64,000 nt of DNA from Undaria pinnatifida (GCA_012845835.1 JABAKD010000027.1:5449465-5513464); one strand, 5' to 3'. Counted from the stretch's first letter, positions 10,230 through 21,866 are shown. A program made the numbers and translations. Notes: a model not told the origin generated them from the letters alone.

Positions 10230-11340
10230 TTTTTCAAGGGTGAATTTTTATGTTTGGGTGATAACGTATTAATTTAAAACCGTGGATTCGTGGCTCACCG
10301 ATTTCCGTCTTTTAGGGTGGGACTTTTACATGAAAAATGTTGTGGTGATAGTATAATCAATTTTGTTTAATAACTTTATTTATCTGACTTTATTTTATCT
10401 AATTTATAACTTTTAAGGTGAAACTTTTACATGATATTTAACAGATCACTACTACGGTCTTCATACTCCTGATATAAACCGCCATTATAGTGAAAAATAA
10501 ATTAAATAATAATAATATAAAATCACCCCCAGGCAGAAAAATCTTACTTACGCACTTAACCACAAGTACCAACAACCATGACCAAGCCATCCATCCGTAA
10601 ACCATCCACCACACACATGGTACAGCAATATAGTGGAAATTACAGAAATAAATTTATAAAATAGATATGATAGATAACTTCAAAATTCCCCACCTAAAGT
10701 AAAAATACTAACACCAATCAATGTAGTGGAGAAAAACATTTGTTTATAAAAGAAAAGACCCCCCCCCAAAAACATTTCACCCACACAGCATAGTACAAGT
10801 ATCAGCAAGCAGATTCAAAATTCGTCGAACTCACACCTGATGTCCTGAAAATATATACATGTATTTAAATATTAGAGTGACAGCGTATCAATTTGGAACC
10901 GTGGGTTCGTGTCCCACAGAGTTTTTAATCTTTTTGGCGGTGGGAGTAGATGACTTTAATTCTTCAATGCTGTATTAAGAGCAACATATAGATAACTTAT
11001 AATATTCTGTATTCGTACTCTTCCCGATATTAAAGCCCCGGGGGGAGAAAAACAAAATAAAACGCCTACCATACATATGATAAAGCAGTATAATAGTGGA
11101 AACTACAGTAGTGATACATTTCTAAAATAGATGTGATGTTTTACCTAGCTCAAAATTCCCCACCTAAAGTATAAATACCAATACTTACCATTATAGTGGA
11201 CAAAAAATAAGACACCTCCCAATAAAAACTCACTCATATAGTATATTACGAGTACCAACAACGCAGCTTGCAAAGATTGAGTATTGACCTGACATTCGTC
11301 AAACTCACGGCTGACGTCCTTGAAAATTAGTTATAAAACA
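10230..11340. repeat. AT-rich duplicated block
   Basis: AT-rich non-coding DNA carrying diverged duplicates. 10,620-10,815 resembles 11,090-11,270; both contain CAAAATTCCCCACCTAAAGTA. 10,250-10,310 resembles 10,870-10,925, with AACCGTGG.TTCGTG. Two segments end in a TCGTCRAACTCAC..CTGA.GTCCTGAAAAT-type terminus also seen at 13,640, 25,440 and 41,975. Confidence 0.55.
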
Positions 11341-11584
11341 ATTGTTTTGAGACCTCGGAGATGAAAAACATTTTTTTTGGCAATAACTTTCTGTTTTATT
11401 AAATATCGCAACGGCCCCAGGACGCCGACTACCTGATTGTCGAAAGCCGGCCATCACCCGACTATGGCCACATTTTCGCCGGGTAGGCCTTATTTTGGCT
11501 ACTCAACTCCCAAAATGTACCCGATTTTTATACGCCCGGTACCGGAATTGCAAAGACGCCACAGGTATTATAATAGAGAGGTGA

Positions 11585-12155
11585 AAATGAAGTACAGACA
11601 GTTATGTTAACACTGCGGTAGACCACACTACCAACCTATTACGCAGGGTATTTCGTGCCTCCGGCCGTTTGCATGATCGCCTGACAACCTCTACCAAACG
11701 AAGTAGCATATGCCTAACAAAGTAAAGTCACCCTCGCGTTCAATAGTGGTGACATCGCATGCCCATGTCACTTCGCTTGGTGTATTTGTAAGATGTATCT
11801 CTGTCTTGGATTTATCGGCCTCAGAGCCCCACATCCGCACGGCAAAAATCAAAGGCGTAAAATCGTTTATGTGAGACAATAATAATGTGAAAGGGAGATA
11901 AAGAGAGATATGCTAAAATTGCGGTAAACCGCACTACCAACTTACTACGTAAGGTATTCCGTACATACCGCCTGCATGATGGCCTCCCAACCTATGCCAC
12001 GCGAAGTATGATTAACGAAGTAACGTAATTGAGCGCGTGTACACTAAGCGTTCCTTTCAAAACAAAAACGATTCGCACCTCTCCCTGTCGTTCTCAATGG
12101 CGGCGACATTGCATGACCATCACCTCGCCTGTTGTATTTGGCAATATGCATCTTA
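11585..12155. repeat. Diverged tandem duplication, about 320 bp
   Basis: 11,590-11,810 resembles 11,905-12,150: both carry TGCGGTA.ACC.CACTACCAAC near the start, then a CGAAGTA segment, then a GTGGTGACATCGCATG-like segment. No coding frame is shared. Confidence 0.55.
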
Positions 12156-12349
12156 TAATTAGCGATGTCAGAAAACAATGGTATTTCATTATTGTACCCA
12201 TCGATTGAAATATTCTATCTTTCGATCCATGTACAATAACAAATTATGAAGCTTTTAACACGTTGTTTACTACACCTAAGAACCGGGTTGCATAGTACAT
12301 GTAACATCAAACCTTCTAGAAAATAAACATTACCAGGCGGGTGATATAA

Positions 12350-13680
12350 TGGGGTGTATTCTTGCTGCAACCGTCAGATTCGTCCCCATTAAGGGTTTAT
12401 AGTTTCCGCGCACATATTGAAATGCTCGCCCCCCCGCCCCCCCGCCCCCTCCCCCGATCCCTCTTGTTTAAACGCACCACCTGAAATCAAAATCTGGCAG
12501 AGTAGTACAGTAAACACTACCAGCCAGCTGATATCATCTCATTATCCATCTAGCCATCCATGCCGTAGCTCCAACTCATCTCCCCCCCCCCCCCCTTTGT
12601 TCCCCGCCCAGTTCGTTCAAACGCCCCACTTACAATCGAAATCGGCCAGAGTAATAAACACTAATAAGCCATTGATATCACGTCATTATCTTTCTAGCCA
12701 TCTATGGCGTAGCTTTCATTCATCCCCCCTCCCCCGGGGCCCTCCAACGCCCCCTCCTTCCCCACACCCCGCACGATCGCCTAGACCCAGCACCGCACGT
12801 ATAGTAGGCCCCTACATATATGATTAATACGCGCGATCGAAAGATCACACACAATGTTGCGAACATCAGCAGTGTCGACCAAATCCTTGATTTTAATATT
12901 ATATGTGACCTCTAAACCTCTCGAAAACACTCCCCCCCCCCCCCCTCCCCCGCCTTTTTTTTTTTTTTTGTTCCCATCGTTTCCTCCTGCATAAACGCTC
13001 CACCTACTATCGAAATCCGCCAGAGTAATAAACACTTCCACGCCCTGGATATCGCCTCGTTATCGTTTCAGAGCCGTCCATGCCGCTGCTGCAATTCCCA
13101 CCCACCCCCGTCCCCAACGTCCCCTCCTTCACCGAACACCTGCACCATCGCCTAGACCTAGCACCCCGCGTATAGCCAACCCCTACATCTATGCGACCTA
13201 AAGCCCTCCCCCCCCGCCCCCGCCCCCCCACCCCGCCACATTCCCCCTCCCCCACAAGAAATATTTATAGTTTCCACGCACAAACAGACCTGCCCCACTC
13301 GTGCCCTTCCCCCCTTCCCCCCCGTCCCGCCCCCCTTTTGATCAAAATCAGGCCCCCACGTCCTTAAAAACTCCGCCCTCCCCTCACCGGATATTCGACT
13401 TACAGGATTCACTTGATAAACTGATGCATTTCCTTCCACAGCTAGCTGTCAGATTTTGTCCCCCTCAGAAACAGGTTTCACAGTTTCCGCGCACAGACTG
13501 CCTAACATCACCCTGTTGACCCTGGTAGCTACACTGTAGTTGCAAGGGGAGTCGCCGACCTATATCCTTAATGAGGACACACAACCCGTAATACGCGCGA
13601 TCGGAGTATCACACACAGCTTGCAAAGATGAGTTTCGACAAAATATTCGATCTCACAGCTGAAGTGTATTTTAATATTTT
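12350..13680 (-). repeat. C/G-rich dispersed repeat family, copy 1
   Basis: Long poly-C runs separate units with ATCGAAATC.GCCAGAGTAATAAACACT and a CCATC.ATG.CGTAGCT end (starts near 12,471, 12,619 and 12,999). The right end, TCGCCGACCTATATCCTTAA through GCTTGCAAAGATGAGTTTCG (13,550-13,670), matches in reverse the left ends of the copies at 40,490 and 41,950. Overlapping proline- or glycine-rich frames are composition artefacts. Confidence 0.65.
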
Positions 13681-13689
13681 TTATAATAT

Positions 13690-14990
13690 TAGATTACAGC
13701 AGTAGCCGAGTTTGGCCGCTGATCTTGTTTTCAGTCAATAGCTCCACCTGCAGAGACAACGCCATTTCGCCCACGTAGGGAAGCTCTGTGATACCCCCCG
13801 TTGACTGCCAGACAAACCTGTGTGATAGTAGAAGGGTGCATGCCTCTTGTCCGCGGTGGAGGAGGACTCGATGGCGAGCAGCGCAAGGGCAAAAAGCCCG
13901 CGATGTCTTGGTCGGCGTTTTTGTTTTAGCTAACGGCTGTGCCTTTGGTCGGAATTTGAATTGGCACCATGACCAATGACTGCTGTGTTCTAAAGACCAT
14001 CGACAAGCAGCTTGGATGGCGGCTTCGTTGCTTCGTACTCCGGTGCTCGCGCGAGACCAGCCGGCGCCGGTGTATTTCTCTGGCACCCCTCACCTGCCGG
14101 CGTCTAAGTTGCGAACCCAAGGTACTGTCATGGTGTGTGTAACGTGTAACGGGCAGTAGCTACTATTAAAATCGCGTAACGCGTAACGGACGAACTACGA
14201 AATATTTTTATAGATAAGTAGGCATGTCTTTGTCGGGAATCTGGGTAAGGTATTATGGAAGGCAAACGAGGAGGATGAGCCACTGCTAGCAGCTAGCCAG
14301 GCGCCAGAGCGGAGCCTTCGTTTGGAGGACTTCACGTCTAGGCCAGCAAACCCAAGTTGAACGCGAGCGAGTCGGAGGATTCTTGCTGAGAGCGCGAGGA
14401 GATATAAGGCAGTCGCCGGGCTCGTGGACCAAACCCAAAGTTTGTGTTTTCCTGGTGTGCGGAAATTGCTATCCCTCCGTACGCGAGGATAAGATCAGGT
14501 GCGCTCAGGGGTGTTTGGTGTTTGGTGTTTGGGGTAGCATTAGCTATGATGTTGGTATGAACACCGCTGTCGAAGATGCAGTAAGCAGAGGACAGGCCAG
14601 ACAGCAATGTTCCTGACCCTCTAATAGTTGCATTCGGTACCCAGTTTGGGCGCTGCCCCGACGCCGGCTGGGTGGTGTCATCTGCTTTGTTTGTTCGTTT
14701 TTGGTTTACGGTTGGTTTTGTTCGGTGCGGGGTTAGCGGGGTCGACAACGACGGAATTGGCACCACCTGTCTAAAACAGCAGTGGTTCGCCGGTGGTAGA
14801 CCATGTGGCAATGCTCCTACTCCTGCAGTAGGGTATTTCGAATCCTAATGTGGCTGCTGCCCCCGATGTTGGGTAGGCGGGGCCATCGGCCGCGTTGGTT
14901 TTTGCGTACCAGCAGTACCGGGTACCAACGTGGTAAGAGGTAGTAATAAGAGTATTGTTGTGCTTTGTTTTTCTTTTTTGGTCGTGTGTG
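13690..14990. other. Intergenic DNA, hypothetical frames only
   Basis: Minus-strand frames of 130 codons (13,694-14,086) and 157 codons (14,338-14,811) are the longest. I recognise no domain, signal peptide or membrane segment. TTTGGTGTTTGGTGTTTGG near 14,515 is a short 9-bp tandem. Confidence 0.3.
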
Positions 14991-14995
14991 TGTGC

Positions 14996-15125
14996 GTGTT
15001 CTTCACATTAAACCGTTCTTCTACTCGTCGACATCCAGCACACCCAGTGTCCGTACTGATTCTTCACCCTAGAAAGATCAGCTCTGTGGTCACAAGCTAC
15101 GACACAGAGATAATGCATCGTAATT
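14996..15125 (+). repeat. Dispersed repeat X, plus copy
   Basis: About 130 bp from TTCTTCACATTAAACCGTTC through GTGGTCACAAGCTACGACAC to ATAATGCATCGTAAT. Reverse copies lie at 15,412-15,545, 15,606-15,705 and 15,709-15,838; diverged copies lie at 21,045-21,175 and 26,040-26,165. Confidence 0.75.
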
Positions 15126-15410
15126 TTGGTTTTACTTTACTTTATTTTATTTTATTTTTATTATGTTTCTTTTCCGAGCTTTGGCTCTCCTTTCCGGTTG
15201 GGTTGTTTCTTCGATTTCCCCTTCATTTTGTTTGTTTCATTTTTGTTTTGTTTTATCTTTGTTTTTATATGTTTTCTTATTATTATGTTGTTTTTGTTTT
15301 TGTTTTTGTTCATTTCGTATTCTCTCTTCCAATGTATTTCTGTTGCTGACGTATGTATGTTGTGCCTGTCGTACCCAGTACTAGGGCATGACATTGCGTT
15401 GTCGAATGCA
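15126..15410 (+). repeat. Inverted-repeat arm Y, left
   Basis: Reverse complement of 15,838-16,127 over about 285 bp, including TTTCCGAGCTTTGGCTC, a T-rich core, TCTGTTGCTGACGTATG and CAGTACTAGGGCATGACATT. The GAGCTTTGGCTC portion is also in the LINE 3' flank at 16,470, so Y derives at least partly from a LINE 3' UTR. Confidence 0.75.
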
Positions 15411-15411
15411 T

Positions 15412-15838
15412 TACGATGCATTATCTCTGTGTCGTAGCTTGTGACCACAGAGCTGATCTTTCTAGGGTGAAGAATCAGCACGGACACTGGGTGTGCTGGA
15501 TGTCGACGAGTAGAAGAACGGTTTAATGTGAAGAACACACCCACAATGCATTCGACAACGCAATGTCATGCCCTAGTACTGGGTACGACAGCGTTGTCGA
15601 ATGCATTACGATGCATTATCTCTGTGTCGTAGCTTGTGACCACAGAGCTGATCTTTCTAGGGTGAAGAATCAGCACGGACACTGGGTGTGCTGGATGTCG
15701 ACGAATTACGATGCATTATCTCTGTGTCGTAGCTTGTGACCACAGAGCTGATCTTTCTAGGGTGAAGAATCAGCACGGACACTGGGTGTGCTGGATGTCG
15801 ACGAGTAGAAGAACGGTTTAATGTGAAGAACACACACA
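15412..15838 (-). repeat. Three reverse copies of repeat X
   Basis: Copies at 15,412-15,545, 15,606-15,705 (truncated at GTCGACGA) and 15,709-15,838, separated by GTCATGCCCTAGTACTGGGT fragments of Y. All are nearly identical to the plus copy at 14,996, so the rearrangement is recent. Confidence 0.75.
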
Positions 15839-16127
15839 ATGCATTCGACAACGCAATGTCATGCCCTAGTACTGGGTACGACAGGCACAACATACATACG
15901 TCAGCAACAGAAATACATTGGAAGAGAGAACACGAAATGAACAAAAACAAGAACAAAAACAAAATAATAATAAGAAAACATATAAAAAACAAAGATAAAA
16001 ATAAAACAAAAATGAAACAAACAAAATGAAGGGGAAATCGAAGAAACAACCCAACCGGAAAGGAGAGCCAAAGCTCGGAAAAGAAACATAATAGAAATAA
16101 AATAAAATAAAAGCAAAGTAAAACCAA
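15838..16127 (-). repeat. Inverted-repeat arm Y, right
   Basis: Partner of 15,126-15,410. The two arms are about 430 bp apart and could form a stem of roughly 285 bp. Confidence 0.75.
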
Positions 16128-16129
16128 AA

Positions 16130-16400
16130 TAAGATAATCCGAACACGAGCCAAAAACCTGGACACGCAAGGAGGGAACGAAGGGGAAAAAAATACCCCAG
16201 AAAAAGAAGAAAAGTGCTACGTACCTACTAGTCGGCCCGGTACCTTGCTACCCTGTCTGCCATCTCCTTCCTGCCTTCGTCCACCGCGGTCTCCCTTCTA
16301 TTCCTCCTGTTGCCCCCCCTGCCCCCACTCCCTTGGACGGCTTTCCTTCTACTCCTCCTGTTTCCCCCCCTCCCCCCTTCGCGTTCTTCTCATTAAACCA
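16130..16400 (-). mobile_element. 5'-truncated LINE copy (3' end only)
   Basis: On the minus strand 16,395 to 16,228 repeats the last coding stretch of the main LINE (CAGGAGGAGTAGAAGG, GACCGCGGT, GGTAGCAAGGTACC, GGCCGACTAGTAGG). It is followed by a 3' UTR with GGGGTATTTTTTTCCC, also found 3' of the main element at about 16,550. 5' truncation is typical of target-primed reverse transcription. Confidence 0.6.
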
Positions 16401-16783
16401 AAATACCTTGTAAAAGAGAGAAACAACGAAAGAAACCAAGACAGAACAAATAAATAAATAAATGAATAAAAAGGGGAGCCAAAGCTCGGGAGATAGAAAC
16501 ATACCCCGAGCATGAGCCAAAATGGACATGCAAGGGGGAAAGAAAGGGAAAAAAATACCCCGGAGAAAAGGAAACAAGTAAAAGAAGGAAGACTGGGAGG
16601 GCCAAATAAACAGGCTCGTCACCTACCCACCATGCAAGACTCCCTTCATTAGGATAAGAAGGGGAGAGAAAAAAAGAAAGAAAATAAATAAATTCACGGA
16701 AAAATCAAAGTACCAAGACATCACATTCCGAGCAGCCGCAGCAGTTGGCGGTACGAGTGGCATAGATAGAAAGGTTCCACCTA

Positions 16784-18493
16784 CTAGTCGGCCTGGTACC
16801 TTGCTACCCTGTCTGCGGTCTCCTTCCTACTTTCATCTACCGCGGTTTCCCTTCTACTCCTCCTGTCCCCCCCCCTGCCCCCATACCCTTGTGCGGTGTT
16901 CCTTCTACCCCTCCTGCTGCCCCCCCTCCCCCCGTTCCCTTCGCCACCACCCACGGCGGATGCGCGGCGCTGTCTACTCAGCTTTGCCTCATCCTCGTGC
17001 CACCTGCCCATGAACCGTTCAGCTGCTTCGAGGACCCCCCGGTACCACTTGCCCGCCTTTTTTGCTGCAGTGGGCCACAGCGCGGTCCCAACTCCAAAAA
17101 CTAAGGGGGAGTGTTCCGTTGATCCCTCGTTGGCTTTGAACACACTAAGGTCCTCAGCTATGGCTCTAGACCAAGTCTTGAGTTGTCCGCCTGGTTTCGG
17201 GTTCTCCCCACCAGCGATCGTCCCGATCATTAACCGACGGGGCAATCGCCCCTTGTGTTGTCGCACCAGGGCCCCGGCAAAGAAGAGCCGCCGTTTACGG
17301 ATGGTCGTTTCGATGCTCTCGCATCGTGTCATCCTGAGGGCCTTCGCGTACAAGAGGGTGGTGTGGTCGGTGCGTAATCGGCGCTGGAAGCCAATGACTC
17401 GCAAAAGGACTTCGTGGTGGGCTGATCGGAGCTTGGCGAAGTGGTCCGCATTGAGGGTCCACGTCACACACCCGTACAGCAGGGTCTCAATGACCTCGGC
17501 CTTCAGCATGCGGACTTTCAGACTAAGCGGGGCGGTCGTCCTATCATACAACTCCGGGCCAAACCGTTTGAGGCATGCCCGCATGAGACGGATCCGTCGT
17601 TCGATTTCGAGCGAGAGGTCAGCGCTTTCGTGGATAATGCCGCCTAGGCATAAAAACTGGGTCGTCTGTTTATACCTCTGGCCTGATGCTTCGATCGCGA
17701 GCGGTGGGGCGAGGGATGTCTGGTCCGGTGTTCGTAGCAGCATCGTCTCTGTCTTCTTTTCCGATACCGTGAGGCCTGCTGCTTCGAAGACAGTCACGAT
17801 GACTGTCATCATTTTAGCAAGGCCTTCCGCCGACTTCGAAACAATTCCTGCGTCATCTGCGTACAACATGCCCCACACAGCCCTTTGCACGCATGCCAAC
17901 GGTTCCTCTTTTCCGACTACACTGCCCTCTTCGAGGTGAACCAAATCCATTACGACGCTTTCGTCTTTGCTGAAGCGTACCAGCACGACGTGTATCGCAG
18001 CAGCGAAGAACACGTTGAACAGTAACGGTGATAGCACGCAGCCTTGCCGCAGCCCCTGGGTGACATTAAACCAATCCGAGTGCTCGCCGTCATCCGCACG
18101 CACGCGAGCCCGCATGCCTTCGTGGAAGTTGCGGATAACTGTGCGCATCTTGGTTGGTACGCCAAGGCGTGTGAGTACCTCCCACAACAGTTCCCGGTCG
18201 ACAGAGTCGTACGCTTTCTGCAGATCGATGAAGCACATGTACAGGGGGATTTTCCTCTGTCGTCCGAGCTCTTGCAACCGGCGCACGACAAACAGCATGT
18301 CGACCGTCGACCGTGCGGGACGGAAGCCGCACTGTTCTTCAGGAAGTATTTCCTCGGCCTCGCAGTAGTTGCTAAGGCGGGACGCAACGATTTTCAACAA
18401 TATTTTGCCTGCGTGGGCAACAAGCGAGATCCCTCTGTAATTGTTGCAATCAGTTCGATCCTTTTTTTTTGTGAAGCGTCTTGATGATAGCAT
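16784..18493 (-). pseudogene. LINE reverse transcriptase
   Basis: A 569-codon open stretch shifted one frame from the endonuclease part. RT motifs in order: [16 protein letters not shown] (residues 18-33), [13 protein letters not shown] (88-100, catalytic Asp), [16 protein letters not shown] (145-160), YADDAGIVS (211-219, the two catalytic Asp). The downstream part has [23 protein letters not shown] and RKRRLFFAG, as in RTE-like LINEs, then an Arg/Gly-rich tail. The catalytic residues are intact. The frame begins inside a nine-A run where one base more or less would join it to the upstream frame. That could be a real mutation or a homopolymer error. Confidence 0.88.
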
Positions 18494-18497
18494 CTTT

Positions 18498-20435
18498 CTA
18501 TTGCTGGGGGACTTCGCCCGTTACCCACACGTTGACAAGGATATTGTGAAAACACTGGACGAAAGCGGGGTGGTCAAGTTTTAGTAGTTCGACCGGGAGA
18601 CCGTCTGGTCCAACGGCTTTCCAATTTGACATGCCCTTAATCGCATCCATCATCTCGTCCATGGATGGTTCATCTCCAAGCGATAGTTTAAGCGGTCGCG
18701 GTGGCAAGAGGTCGATGATCGTGGGATCGAGTTTCAGCGATTTCGTGTTCAAGAGTTTGTGGTAGTGCCCCGCCCATCGTTCACGAATTCGCGCTTGATC
18801 CCGCAACAACGTGCCATCCTCGTCCATAATAAACTGCTCGCTCCTCGCTTTTGTACCTTGCAATCCCACCGTACTCTTCAGGTGCTTGTAGAACCCTCGT
18901 TGATCGTTACTCGCTAGGAGTCTCTCGGTTTCGGCGAGGTACTCTTCAAAGTACGCTTGTACTCCTGCGGCAACCACTTCCTGCAGATTCGCACACGCAG
19001 ATCTCAATTTCTTCCACGCTACACTATCTCGGGGGTTGGCACGCAAGAACTGTCTCGCATCCTCCCTCGCTGTCCATGCTACTCTGAAAGCGGCCGAAGT
19101 TTCGGCAGGCTCGCACCAACCATGCCGGCGGTGGCGACGTGGTGGAGGTGGCACCTCTTTCTCTACAGCATCGATGATAGTCGTGGTGAAAAACTCAACC
19201 ATGCCAGACGTGTTACGGGGCTGGATAGGTTGGTTGAGAGTGAAAACAACCCTCGCGATTACTCGTTGGCGACGCTTTCCGTCGGATAAAAAAAGCTGCC
19301 TGTCGAATTCTCGGCGTTTTGGGGGTTTCAGCATTTTTCTGTTGGACGAAAAGTGACCACTAAGTCTGACCTTGATGTACACAATGTTGTGGTCTGAATC
19401 GGCCTTAGCTGGTGGCGGAGGCTGTGGGATGACTTTAACATCATGTACTCTAGGTCGATGGGCTTGGCGGGTTAGGATGTAGTCTATCCTCTTACGGTCA
19501 TTCGGGCTGGTGCCGTTGTACGTATGCGATATCCCACCCTTGCGCGTGCTGAAAAATGTGTTGGTGAGAGCTAGCTTGCAATTGGTAGCGAACGACAAAA
19601 GTCGTTTGCCATTATCGCTACGAGCATCTCGTCCGTATGCTCCAAGCACCCTACTTTCATCATCACCGCACCCTTCCATCCTCTGCCCAGTTCGCGCGTT
19701 AGCATCCATCAGTACAAACAAACACTCTTTAGTAGGGATCTGTTCAACCAGGTCCTCCAGCTTTTGCCAGAAAATACCTTTCAGCTTGGTGTCTTTGGTA
19801 CAATCAGTTGGGGCGTACGCAACGACGAAATTAACAGCATCGCATCGACCATCCAACTCAAAGCGCATAGACATACGCCGTTCGTCAATGAACTGCTGGG
19901 TAAACCTAGACTTACGGCATATTGAGTCCTTAACTGCTAGACCTACTCCGTACAGCCCTTGCCTCGCTGCTGTTTTTTCCTGACCTGAGCAAAAAACTTG
20001 GTATCCAGCTGCACTGAATCTCGTGCTGCCGGGCCGTCGAGTTTCCTGCAGGCCAATGAAGTCACAGCCGAGTTGCTGGCCTTTCGCCAGTACACGCTCG
20101 TCATGCCCATACCCGTTCTTCCCTTTTACGGCCAGGGTACGCACGTTGTAGGTCGCTACCGCCACAAGTGCCGCCTTCCGTCTCTTACGAGTCTCGCGTG
20201 CTGCTTTCTCAGCCAGCCGACGAGAGGCTCGTCCCCTCCTCCGTTTCTGTTTCTGTTGTTTCTTTTTTCTCTCTATTAATGTGATGATTGTGGCTCTCCG
20301 TTTCGTAGCCCGGTTCGCGCCTTGGTTTCCGCTGGCTGGATGCAGCCGTCCCAGCCAACGCCGACACTCCCATCCTTCCTGTCGTGCATGCGTACCCACG
20401 CGGTGGCCAGCCTCTCCACTCCCCAAGCTGCCCAC
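18498..20435 (-). pseudogene. LINE endonuclease and N-terminal RT region
   Basis: A 645-codon open stretch. After a basic segment (ERKKKQQKQKRRRGR, about residues 55-70) comes an APE/exonuclease-phosphatase fold: ATYNVRTL, then GLQETR (catalytic Glu), VVAYAPTD, LMDANARTG (Asp/Asn), DYILTR and SDHNIVY (terminal Asp-His). The C-terminal part contains NWKAVGPDGLPVELLK, the conserved block before the RT palm. It nicks target DNA to prime reverse transcription. It ends at TAG (18,498-18,500) immediately before the RT continues, in a position where the family normally reads through, so I treat it as a broken ORF2. The methionine at 20,435 is only the first in this frame, not a proven start. Confidence 0.85.
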
Positions 20436-20506
20436 GCTGCGCTCTCTTCAGCAGAAGGGATGAACTCCTCGGCGTCGGGGTTAAAAAGAAAACCCATCAC
20501 CACCAC
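20276..20506 (-). pseudogene. LINE N-terminal segment with PAM2-like motif
   Basis: The frame opening at 20,506 reads GFLFNPDAEEFIPSAEE. FNPDAEEFIP (codons at 20,456-20,485) fits the PAM2 consensus [LF]-N-P-x-A-x-E-F-x-P, which binds the MLLE domain of poly(A)-binding protein. The frame ends at 20,276 while the downstream endonuclease frame is already open from 20,435, so a frameshift between them is likely. If the assignment is right, the LINE product could contact polyadenylated RNA through PABP; this is inference. Confidence 0.5.
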
Positions 20507-20523
20507 CCCACGCGGTCCTTAGA

Positions 20524-21044
20524 GTGAGCAGTTCACTAGCCAGACCGCGCAAGGTTCCCTCTCTACCCAGCCCGAGGCTCGATGCCCGTGTGACTGCCGC
20601 TAGACCGCTGCAGGTCCTCGCGGGCTTCCTCGGCCCACCCCAAGGACGGGGCAGGCCGAACAAGGAGACAAGCTATGTCGTGCCGTCCCGTGGTTCCATA
20701 CAAGTAATTATATTTCTTTCCACGGGTGGGATCCCACAGGAATATTTCGGGGAGGACCTTGTATGGAGGCATTTCGCTTACATATTAAACCACTTGAAAA
20801 TAGAGTATGACATCTGCAAACAAGATCCTTATTTCGAAAGGTTAGCAAAAACGCAGCAAATAGCCAATAATACAGAGCTTTGCAGGTACTTTTGGCCCTT
20901 TCTTGGACTCATAACTTCCTACGAGGTACAGTACCCACCCCTCATTCACTTGCCTCCAGCTTTTCTCCAAAGACCTACTCTGTACATACCAAAGACAGCA
21001 ACAAGAGTTGTATCATCCGCCTGGCGAGCAGCAAGCTCTGGAGT
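20524..21044. other. LINE 5' flank, hypothetical frame
   Basis: A plus-strand frame of 202 codons (20,524-21,132) runs from the probable LINE 5' UTR into repeat X and has no recognisable domain. I do not call it a gene. The 5' end of the LINE lies somewhere in 20,510-20,700. Confidence 0.3.
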
Positions 21045-21175
21045 GTGTTGTCTTCACCTTAAACCGTTATTTCTACGATATATACCCAACGACATCAGTA
21101 CCCCCAGAGTCCGTGCTGATTCTTCGTCCTAGACAGATACAAATATGTGGTCACAGACTGCTGTGAAACAGAGTA
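21045..21175 (+). repeat. Dispersed repeat X, diverged copy
   Basis: Matches 14,996-15,125 through CTTCACCTTAAACCGTT, GTCCGTGCTGATTCTTC and TGTGGTCACAGACT. Confidence 0.55.
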
Positions 21176-21289
21176 AGGGCCCGAATTAACGAGGAACTTG
21201 CCAAATTTCGATTTTTCTTTTCAGGCCATTTCTTATGCAGCAGTCGGATTCCGCCAGTCGGAAACGGCCCTTTTCGACTGGATTCTTCT

Positions 21290-21291
21290 GG

Positions 21292-21336
<45 letters not shown>
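21290..21336. repeat. GTT trinucleotide microsatellite
   Basis: About 15 perfect GTT triplets following a GTCGAAAA-type hairpin (21,263-21,288). Confidence 0.9.
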
Positions 21337-21338
<2 letters not shown>

Positions 21339-21475
21339 CTCACATTAACTCGCATAATCAAGTCCGTGGTCACAGGACAGGCTCCAGTCACTCTGGAGCT
21401 GAGGAATACCCCAGGGAAAAACACACACAACCCAAGGTGGTACACGCATATATCACAGCTGACGCAGTTCATGCC
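21333..21475 (+). repeat. Dispersed repeat X', copy 1
   Basis: Shares TCACATTAACTCGCATAATC, AAGTCCGTGGTCACAGGACA, GGCTCCAGTCACT and GTGGTACACGCATA with 41,783-41,932. It is related to repeat X by the TTCTCACATTAA and GTGGTCACAG words. Confidence 0.65.
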
Positions 21476-21669
21476 TCCACCAGAAACATATAAAAGTGAA
21501 ATCGGGAGTCAGTCTACGATGTGCCAGGTCCAGGCCGGTGCATACGTCTCACTACTCACGCCTGGAGGAACCAAATATTCCGATTGCCACCCAAGGAAGA
21601 CTACCACGTACCTGGTATATATTACACGTAGTATCTATCACTACGCGCACGACAGGCTTGAGTCAATTG

Positions 21670-21866
21670 GAGAAAAAGAAACAAAGAAAAGAAAAGAAGA
21701 TACAGGAAAGGAAAGAAAAGAGAAGAAAAACGAAACAAGACGAAAAAGGCAAGCAAAGAGAAGAAAAAGACAAGAAAAGCAAGAAAAGACAAGACAAGAA
21801 AGCAAGGAAAGAAGAAGAGAAAAAAAAGAAAAAATAAATAGAAAAAGAAAAGAAAGAAAAATGTCA
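21670..21866. repeat. GAAAA/GAAAGA low-complexity tract
   Basis: About 200 bases of purine-only DNA on plus. It opens Lys/Glu/Arg frames on plus and Phe/Leu frames on minus that are not genes. Confidence 0.85.

Larger units (their letters stand above)
16784..20506 (-). mobile_element. Non-LTR retrotransposon (RTE-like LINE), nearly complete
   Basis: A minus-strand element coding, in order, for an N-terminal region with a PAM2-like motif, a lysine/arginine-rich stretch, an APE-type endonuclease, a reverse transcriptase and a C-terminal region of the kind found after RT in RTE-like elements. The coding region is split by an apparent frameshift near 20,276-20,435, a TAG at 18,498-18,500 and a one-base shift at an A9 run near 18,470. 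The 3' UTR continues left to about 16,420. No target duplication was identified. Clade assignment by eye is tentative. Confidence 0.85.

Noticed and set aside
16801-17939. 347-codon plus frame opposite the LINE RT
   Set aside because: Antisense shadow of the RT frame; no domain of its own.
20524-21132. 202-codon plus frame over the LINE 5' flank
   Set aside because: It runs across the LINE 5' region into repeat X, with no recognisable domain.
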